Shown: positions 58,756-64,000 of the stretch, piece by piece
Layout of the letters: every line of letters begins with the position of its first letter
Numbering within the stretch: the stretch's first letter is position 1
From: Planctomycetota bacterium
Lineage (GTDB): Bacteria > Planctomycetota > B15-G4 > SIAN01
Assembly (NCBI GenBank): GCA_028289345.1
Contig: JANQQL010000033.1
Location: forward strand, 496,001-560,000
Direction of reading: 5' to 3'
DNA length: 64,000 bases
The notes under the pieces: model-generated
Seen by the model: only the letters and a program-made list of their open reading frames with translations
Database searches by the model: none
What the model was told of the DNA's origin: nothing
Translations under genes and position numbers: made by a program

Positions 58756-60900
58756 ATGGGAGCGATTCCGATTCTCTGTGTGCTGACTGCCTTGCTCAGC
58801 CCCAGTTCCTCGTCCTCGTGGAGCCTGCGAGTCGTGGGGGCGCCAGCGAACAGCAAGTTCTGGCCTCTTCCCGTCGCTTGGGAACTTCCTGATCACCCCT
58901 CCCGGATGCTCGGCGAATGGCGAGCTTCCACCCGTCGGGTCGGAGAAGTCCCGGTCCGTTGGGAAACCGTGAATCGCTGGCCCAGTGGCGCTCCGCGGTG
59001 GGGGACTCTGGAGTTCGGCGGATTGCCTCCCGGATGCCAGGAAGTCGAACTTCGCTACGCGCGACATCGGAGACGTCCCCCGGCAGACCCATTGCCGCAA
59101 GGGGCCAACGAGCAGGAGCACCGGAATCGCCGGGCCAGCCTCTTCCCCAACCCGACGTGGCGCCGAGGAGACTCCCAACTCGAACTGGACTTGGCACAAA
59201 CGGAATTGGCGTTGGACGGGCTGACATTTCACGTCACTCCCAGCAAGAGCGGGCGGCACCGCGGTTGGACCATTCGCGGTCCGGACCCAAGTGGGCTTCA
59301 TTGGAGCTGGAGCGCCCCCTTGCAAGCGTTGAGTGGAGTCGAAGCACCCGGGAGATTCCTGATTCGCGGTTCGATCCATCCTCAGGTGGAGTTCGCCGAG
59401 CTGTGGTTCGAGTTCCATGCTCATCATCCGGTCGTCTTGCGGCGAATGCTGGTTTCGGGAACCTGGAACGCTGACCCGGTGAGGGTTCGCTGGGGAGAGG
59501 TCGAGTCCTCCCCTCCTCGGGAATGGCAAGCAGGACGGAACCAGCAGAAAACTCGCGGCTTGGAACAAGGTTGGAGCGACATGGCTCCAACGCTCGGACC
59601 TTTGGAACTTCAGCTGGGGAGTGGATCCGAGTCGATCGCGGTCCACTGGTCGGAGTTCGGAATTCGTCGTCCCTGCGGATTTCGATTGCTCGAGGACGGG
59701 AGGTTCTTCGCGGAACTCGTCCCCGACGAAGTGTTCCTGGAACCGGGACAAGTGGTTCGCCATCACTGGCTTCTCAACCTCTGTTCGTCGTCGGTTCGTC
59801 ATCGTCCGTTCCTAGTGAGGCCGACCGAATCGCTCTCCTGGCGGCGACACTGGGAAGATTGGCTTGCCCAGTGGGCGACCCATCTCGAACAGGAACTGCG
59901 CAAACGCGGGTCGGTCGAAGACTATGGCTGTTACCCAACCCGTCACGGGGCCTTCGCCAACGGAGAGTACGACCTCGGAGGAAGTCTGCTGAACCTTGGC
60001 CGCCAGCTCGGAGACGAACAGCTGATTCGTCTCGGTGGCGGCATGATTCGGCATCAACTCGAGTGGGATCGCGGGACCGACTCCGCGGACGGTCCCTTGC
60101 CCGGGCTGTCTTGGATGCATGGCACCCGCCATTCGGGGGAGCACTGGGAAACCGGTCACCAGTGGATCGGTGGATTCCTGGAGTGGTACCGCTGCAGCGG
60201 GGACCAGGAGTCATTGAGGGCGGCGAAGGCCACCGTTCACGGGTTGCTTTCTCTGGTCGATCAGGAGCCTCTTTTCGAAGGCCCGGAACGAAAACTCGCC
60301 TGGCCGTTGCGCGCCGCCACCGATCTCGCGGCGTTCGATGCGGACCCTGACGCCCAGCGATTGGCGCGGGTGATGGTGGATCGAATTCTGGCCCGACAAA
60401 CAGCCTCGGGATTCCTGGATGGGGACCGGCGCACGCTGGACGGACGGGAGTGGATCTGGGTCAATGTTTGGGTCAGTCTGGGAATCACCGTGGATTCGCT
60501 CCAGCGAGCCGCGGAGCAGTGGGGATGGCCCGACGCCCAGGCAGGGGCTCAGCGGCTTGCCCAGCGCTTGGTGGACCAGGCCTGGAAAGACGGCCGACTC
60601 GCCAGCGTGCTGCTGTTGGATCCACGCAACGGAGAGATCCGACGCCAACCCGCGACAGTGACTCGCGGAGAGGCGCTGTTGGCCGCGGCCGGCATGGCTC
60701 GGCTTGCCGCGCGCACCCATGACCCGGATCACTGGAGAATCGTCGGACACCTTCAAGACCAGGGGCGAGAGGGGCTCGAGCGGCCGCGATCCGGCGACGT
60801 GGTGTCCTTCGCCAAGGCGCTGCAAGGCGTTCGAGTGCTGGTCTCGAGTGACGAGTGGTCGAAGCAGCAGCGCCGCTATTCGAAATCGGCCCGGGATTGA
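58756..60900 (+). CDS. Large secreted protein, possibly carbohydrate-active
   Basis: 714 residues from the ATG at 58756, which starts a signal peptide (cut near the S-S-S-S-S-W run). The N-terminal third is beta-rich (P-L-P-V-A-W, R-W-G-T-L-E-F). It recalls PcRGLX/YetA-like exo-lyase N-domains, but this is a weak resemblance. The C-terminal half (about 390-700) is helical with many Trp and a repeated helical-hairpin pattern as in (alpha/alpha)6 barrels: WLHGTRHSGEHWETGHQW-type (SWMHGTRHSGEHWETGHQW), GGFLEWY, RAATDLAAFD. No catalytic residue can be assigned. It overlaps the converging HtrA-type gene by 25 bp. Confidence 0.65.
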   Translation: MGAIPILCVLTALLSPSSSSSWSLRVVGAPANSKFWPLPVAWELPDHPSRMLGEWRASTRRVGEVPVRWETVNRWPSGAPRWGTLEFGGLPPGCQEVELRYARHRRRPPADPLPQGANEQEHRNRRASLFPNPTWRRGDSQLELDLAQTELALDGLTFHVTPSKSGRHRGWTIRGPDPSGLHWSWSAPLQALSGVEAPGRFLIRGSIHPQVEFAELWFEFHAHHPVVLRRMLVSGTWNADPVRVRWGEVESSPPREWQAGRNQQKTRGLEQGWSDMAPTLGPLELQLGSGSESIAVHWSEFGIRRPCGFRLLEDGRFFAELVPDEVFLEPGQVVRHHWLLNLCSSSVRHRPFLVRPTESLSWRRHWEDWLAQWATHLEQELRKRGSVEDYGCYPTRHGAFANGEYDLGGSLLNLGRQLGDEQLIRLGGGMIRHQLEWDRGTDSADGPLPGLSWMHGTRHSGEHWETGHQWIGGFLEWYRCSGDQESLRAAKATVHGLLSLVDQEPLFEGPERKLAWPLRAATDLAAFDADPDAQRLARVMVDRILARQTASGFLDGDRRTLDGREWIWVNVWVSLGITVDSLQRAAEQWGWPDAQAGAQRLAQRLVDQAWKDGRLASVLLLDPRNGEIRRQPATVTRGEALLAAAGMARLAARTHDPDHWRIVGHLQDQGREGLERPRSGDVVSFAKALQGVRVLVSSDEWSKQQRRYSKSARD

Positions 60901-62249
60901 ACATCGTCGCGAATTCGCAGCTCACCCTCGTATTCCGCCGGTCGTCGTCCACCACGGCGTTCGTAGCGATAGATCGAAACCGGGATCAAGTCGCTTTCCC
61001 GATTGCGCAGCGCTTGGAAGGCGTCCTGGAAGGTCTCCACTCGCTGGTCGCCAAGCTCGAACAGAATGTCGTCGGTCTCCAGTCCGAGTCCGGCCGCGGC
61101 TCCTCGGGCATACACACGACGCACCCGCAGCCCTCGCTCGTGAACTTCCAAGCGTGCACCGAGCAACTCGCTCACCACTTCTTCGACGAAGGCTCCGCGA
61201 ATCGTGTGACTTCCCTGCGCGCCGTCGCGCAAGGTAGTGACCGGAATCGAGATTCGGGAGGTGGAGTCGCTTGCCGGCAAGCTCGACGCCGAAAAGGAAG
61301 CGGCGGCGAGATTGAACGTCAACCGATCGTCGACCTCGTAGGTCCCAACGCCAAGGATTCGATCGCCCACTTGCAAGCCTGCTCGCTGCGCCGGGCTGTC
61401 GTCGTCGACTCGATCCACGACCACCCCTCCGACTGACCGGTCTTCCAATCCAAGGCCCAAGTACAATCCCAATGCGAACGGCTGACAGCCGTTCTCGAGA
61501 AGCTTGCGGACACGGTCGACGGGAATGGCGAGGCCCTGACCCTCGGCTCGGCCCAAGCGACGATCGGCACCAATGGCTTGGTTGACCCCGATCAGATCTC
61601 CCAAGATGTTGAACAAGGGGCCGCCGCTGTTGCCGGCGTTCAAAGGGACGTCGGTCTGGATGAGGTCGTCGAACTCTTCGCCGCTGGGGCCGGCCAGCAC
61701 TCGGTGGGTGGCACTGATGATGCCATGGGTGACCGACCCTTCTCGACCGAACGGGTTGCCGACCGCCACCACAGTTTCTCCGACCATCAGGTCCGACGAA
61801 GTTCCGATCTGTGCCGCCGGGAACTCTCGTTCCGCGTCGATCTTCAACAACGCAAGGTCGTTCTCGGGATTGAATCCCAGCAAGGTCGCCTCGAAGGTTT
61901 GCATCTCTTGGTTGACGTTGGCCCCGCTCCAATCCGGCCGATAAGTGACAGAGATGTCGACGCCGCGAATGGTGTCGATGTTGCCGGTGATGACGTGAGC
62001 ATTGGTCACCACGATCCCCGAGGGATGGATGATGACTCCCGACCCGAGCGACCCGGTCTGGGCGCGGCTGGAATTCCAGAATCCCTGCCGCAGGTATTCG
62101 ATGTTGGCGTACAGGTTCACCACCGTGGGACCGACCTCACGCACGACCTCGACGATGGGGGTGACACGCTGGCGGGTGGAAAGTTCCTGTTGAGCCGACG
62201 CGACTGGTGCCAGCCAGCAGCCGATCAGGATCAGTCGAGCGCACCGCAT
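60876..62249 (-). CDS. HtrA/Do-type secreted serine protease with two PDZ domains
   Basis: 457 residues. The ATG at 62249 has AGGAG 5 nt upstream and opens a signal peptide ending in V-A-S-A-Q. The trypsin-fold triad is complete: His85 (T-N-A-H-V), Asp131 (E-N-D-L-A-L-L), Ser208 (G-N-S-G-G-P). Two PDZ domains follow: one around GVVVDRVDDDSPAQRAGLQVGDRI, the other near GLRVRRVYARGAAAGLGLETDDI. Such proteases degrade or refold damaged envelope proteins. It lies downstream of the tRNA on the same strand. Confidence 0.93.
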   Translation of the reverse strand: MRCARLILIGCWLAPVASAQQELSTRQRVTPIVEVVREVGPTVVNLYANIEYLRQGFWNSSRAQTGSLGSGVIIHPSGIVVTNAHVITGNIDTIRGVDISVTYRPDWSGANVNQEMQTFEATLLGFNPENDLALLKIDAEREFPAAQIGTSSDLMVGETVVAVGNPFGREGSVTHGIISATHRVLAGPSGEEFDDLIQTDVPLNAGNSGGPLFNILGDLIGVNQAIGADRRLGRAEGQGLAIPVDRVRKLLENGCQPFALGLYLGLGLEDRSVGGVVVDRVDDDSPAQRAGLQVGDRILGVGTYEVDDRLTFNLAAASFSASSLPASDSTSRISIPVTTLRDGAQGSHTIRGAFVEEVVSELLGARLEVHERGLRVRRVYARGAAAGLGLETDDILFELGDQRVETFQDAFQALRNRESDLIPVSIYRYERRGGRRPAEYEGELRIRDDVQSRADFE

Positions 62250-62440
62250 GGGACTCCTTTCCGCTCGCTGGGGATTTCGTGGCCCCAGCCCAAACCTCGC
62301 CCTGGTACGCCAGTCGGCGGGAGGAGTTGGAGGTTGGGCGGTTCGGGACGGAATCCGGGGCCGACAGAGGCCTGGAGACGGAACGGCAACCGCTTTGACG
62401 CCCGCCGGCATCCGCGGGACCGCCGCGGAGAGAAAGGAGG

Positions 62441-62517
62441 TGGTGGGCGATGCTGGACTCGAACCAGCGACCCCTAGCTTGTCGAGCTAGTGCTCTAACC
62501 AACTGAGCTAATCGCCC
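62441..62517 (-). tRNA. tRNA-Val (GAC), CCA encoded
   Basis: Full cloverleaf on the minus strand: 7-bp acceptor stem GGGCGAT/ATCGCCC, D arm GCTC...GAGC, anticodon stem CTAGC/GCTAG, T arm GCTGG-TTCGAGT-CCAGC, A73 and encoded CCA, 77 nt in all. The seven-base loop TCGACAA gives anticodon GAC (Val, reading GUC/GUU). Base 33 is C rather than the nearly universal U. A35, C36 and A73 agree with valine identity. Confidence 0.9.
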
Positions 62518-62679
62518 CTCCAAGGGGGCACCTTATAGGCGCGGCCGAGCATTTCCATCAAGCGAATTTCCTCAACGCTTGGCGCCGACGCCCGGCTTGC
62601 TTGCTTTTTTCCCCGCGGGGCGGACAATGCATCGTCTCGGCAGAAAGCCATTCGGACACACGCTGGAGGAGCTTCCAGA

Positions 62680-63786
62680 ATGATCATCGGAGTTCCCGCG
62701 GAAATCAAAGACAACGAGTTTCGAGTGGCCCTGACTCCGGCGGGGTGCCAGCAACTCGTGGCTGACGGTCACCAAGTCTTGGTTCAGAGCGGCGCAGGCA
62801 CCGGGTCCGGTTTTCCGGATGACGAGTACCAGGCGACCGGGGGGGACATCTCCCCGAATGCCCAAGACGTCTATGCGCGGGCCGATCTCATCTACAAGGT
62901 CAAGGAGCCCCTCGCTGCCGAGTACGGGCTGATGCGCTCCGGACAGACCGTCTTCACTTATTTCCACTTCGCGGCCTCCCGCGAACTCACGGAAGCCTGT
63001 GTGGAAAGCGGCGCCCACTGCCTGGCGTACGAAACCCTGGTCGTGGGGAACGCCCTTCCACTGCTGACACCGATGAGCGAGATCGCGGGTCGGATGTCTG
63101 TTCAGGAAGGGGCCAAGTGGCTGGAACGGCCTTTCGGTGGTCGCGGCGTCCTCCTGGGGGGCGTCCCGGGAGTGGAGCCGGGACATGTCGTGATCATCGG
63201 TGGTGGCGTGGTCGGGTCCAACGCGGCGCGCATGGCGGCTGGGCTTGGGGCTCGCGTCACCATTCTCGACACCAGCCTGGATCGTCTCCGTTTCCTCGAC
63301 GAAACGATGCCCAAGAACATCACGACCATCTACTCGACGCCCTTCAATATTCGCACGTTTGCACGGCGTGCGGACCTCTTGGTGGGGGCCGTCTTGTTGC
63401 AGGGGGCGCGCGCCCCCGTGCTGGTCAATCGCCAGCTGGTCTCGGAAATGAAGCAGGGATCTGTCATCGTCGACGTGTCCGTTGACCAGGGGGGATGCGT
63501 GGAGACGTGTCATCCCACCACCCATGCGGACCCGACCTATGAGGTCGACGGCGTGGTCCACTACTGCGTGGCCAACATGCCGGGCGCCGTGTCGCGCACC
63601 TCGACCTTCGCCTTGGCGAACGCCACACTCCCCTACGCCCGAAAAATCGCCCGCGGCCCGATGGACGCGCTGCGAGAGGACACCGCGCTGCGGACCTCGG
63701 CCAACATTCTCGCAGGGAAGGTGACTCACCCAGCCGTGGCCGAGGCCTTCGGCATGCCATTCCAAGAGGCCGCCTCGTTGCTTTGA
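62680..63786 (+). CDS. ald: Alanine dehydrogenase
   Basis: 368 residues. NAD-dependent interconversion of alanine with pyruvate and ammonia. Catalytic Lys75 (Y-K-V-K-E-P) and His96 (Y-F-H-F-A-A-S) occur at the same positions as in the Mycobacterium enzyme. The NAD Rossmann motif is V-V-I-I-G-G-G-V-V-G-S-N-A-A, and ITTIYSTPFNIRTFARRADLLVGAVL is typical of the family. GGAGGAG lies about 8 nt upstream. A possible -10 (GACAAT) lies about 55 nt upstream. Cytosolic, likely hexameric. It stands alone. Confidence 0.96.
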   Translation: MIIGVPAEIKDNEFRVALTPAGCQQLVADGHQVLVQSGAGTGSGFPDDEYQATGGDISPNAQDVYARADLIYKVKEPLAAEYGLMRSGQTVFTYFHFAASRELTEACVESGAHCLAYETLVVGNALPLLTPMSEIAGRMSVQEGAKWLERPFGGRGVLLGGVPGVEPGHVVIIGGGVVGSNAARMAAGLGARVTILDTSLDRLRFLDETMPKNITTIYSTPFNIRTFARRADLLVGAVLLQGARAPVLVNRQLVSEMKQGSVIVDVSVDQGGCVETCHPTTHADPTYEVDGVVHYCVANMPGAVSRTSTFALANATLPYARKIARGPMDALREDTALRTSANILAGKVTHPAVAEAFGMPFQEAASLL

Positions 63787-63815
63787 CCGGACTTGCCTCG
63801 CCTTCTCCGGCGGGA

Positions 63816-63833
63816 GTCTGGGGTGCTCCAGAC
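63816..63833 (+). terminator. Weak hairpin after ald
   Basis: GTCTGG and CCAGAC are six-base arms around a 6-nt loop, followed by AAAATC rather than a T run. It could help end the ald transcript, but it is not a convincing intrinsic terminator. Confidence 0.25.
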
Positions 63834-63918
63834 AAAATCAAGCTTGGCGGGTCCAGCGACCGATGATGGGATCACTCTCCCGGCTGCGGGAATCTCGGAT
63901 CTTCACCTCAAAGAGCCC

Positions 63919-64000
63919 ATGAACGACGTCCTGACGACTGGACAGGTTGCCAAGCACTGCAAGGTCACGATTCGCACCGTGATCAAGTGGTTCGAAAAAG
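63919..64000 (+). CDS. Helix-turn-helix (MerR/excisionase-like) protein, cut by window end
   Basis: Only the first 27 codons are present and no stop is reached. They read M-N-D-V-L-T-T-G-Q-V-A-K-H-C and then V-T-I-R-T-V-I-K-W-F-E-K. The L-T-T-G-Q-V-A and V-x-x-R-T-V-x-x-W pattern is the DNA-binding half of MerR/BldC-like proteins. In planctomycetes this module is often followed by a response-regulator receiver domain, but that part would lie outside the window. Confidence 0.65.
   Translation, partial: MNDVLTTGQVAKHCKVTIRTVIKWFEK

Noticed and set aside
62445..62517. tRNA-Asp (GTC) on the plus strand
   Set aside because: The plus-strand loop would give GTC with U33, but the D and T arms only fit on the minus strand, where GGTTCGAGTCC and GCTCAGTTGGTTAGAGC are found.

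Overview
The window is GC-rich bacterial chromosome, densely packed with genes on both strands, with no mobile element, phage gene or CRISPR array. Several signs point to Planctomycetota or a close PVC relative (inference). There is a tandem-fused, double-length UvrA, known to me from Chlamydiae and planctomycetes. There is an ECF sigma factor paired with a Ser/Thr kinase that carries a long repeat-rich C-terminus. A secreted outer-propeller protein has the WRGPxRNG N-terminus, and another secreted protein carries 18 acidic Cys-containing repeats. There are many sulfatase-like lipoproteins, and TTG starts are used.

Layout. 1-1.4 kb: the 3' part of a secreted trypsin-like protease. 1.5-11.3 kb: five alkaline-phosphatase-superfamily (sulfatase-like) exported proteins, with a SAM methyltransferase and an arylsulfotransferase-type propeller protein between them. 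11.3-17.9 kb (minus): ECF sigma factor, Ser/Thr kinase, SGNH hydrolase and TMTC-like membrane protein with TPRs. 17.9-23.4 kb (plus): alpha/beta hydrolase coupled to a sulfatase-TPR lipoprotein, then the repeat protein closed by a strong terminator. 23.5-24.6 kb: a TetR regulator divergent from a small membrane protein, with two matching 18-bp operators between them. 24.8-30.9 kb (minus): icd, aceK, then a 991-residue sulfatase-like lipoprotein.

31.2-41.4 kb is mostly housekeeping: PQQ-type propeller protein, alpha/beta hydrolase, a small conserved protein, mtnA, purC, galE, an MBL hydrolase, a PBP4-type peptidase, an inositol-phosphatase-family protein and an acyl-CoA dehydrogenase. 41.7-52.4 kb (plus) is a tightly overlapping repair operon: tandem UvrA, XPB-type helicase, helicase-associated partner, then a ThiE/TenI-like protein and a degenerate signal-peptidase-I-like protein. 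52.7-57.6 kb: thiL, tsaE, a second ECF sigma/anti-sigma pair, a secreted protein of unknown function and a TolC-type protein. 57.7-64 kb: nadD, a DUF5989-type membrane peptide, a large secreted protein of unknown function, an HtrA-type protease, tRNA-Val(GAC), alanine dehydrogenase, and the start of a helix-turn-helix gene cut by the window end.

Main points of interest. All seven sulfatase-like proteins lack the C/S-x-P-x-R motif needed for formylglycine and instead show Thr (once Ser) at the nucleophile site. They share a short S-E-E...L-G-Y-(L) tail, which also lies inside the neighbouring arylsulfotransferase-like protein. A UvrA-UvrA/XPB/partner operon resembles a merger of bacterial and eukaryote-type excision-repair parts. 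Three genes have a -10-like box ending 6-7 nt before the start codon and no Shine-Dalgarno sequence, which suggests leaderless mRNAs.
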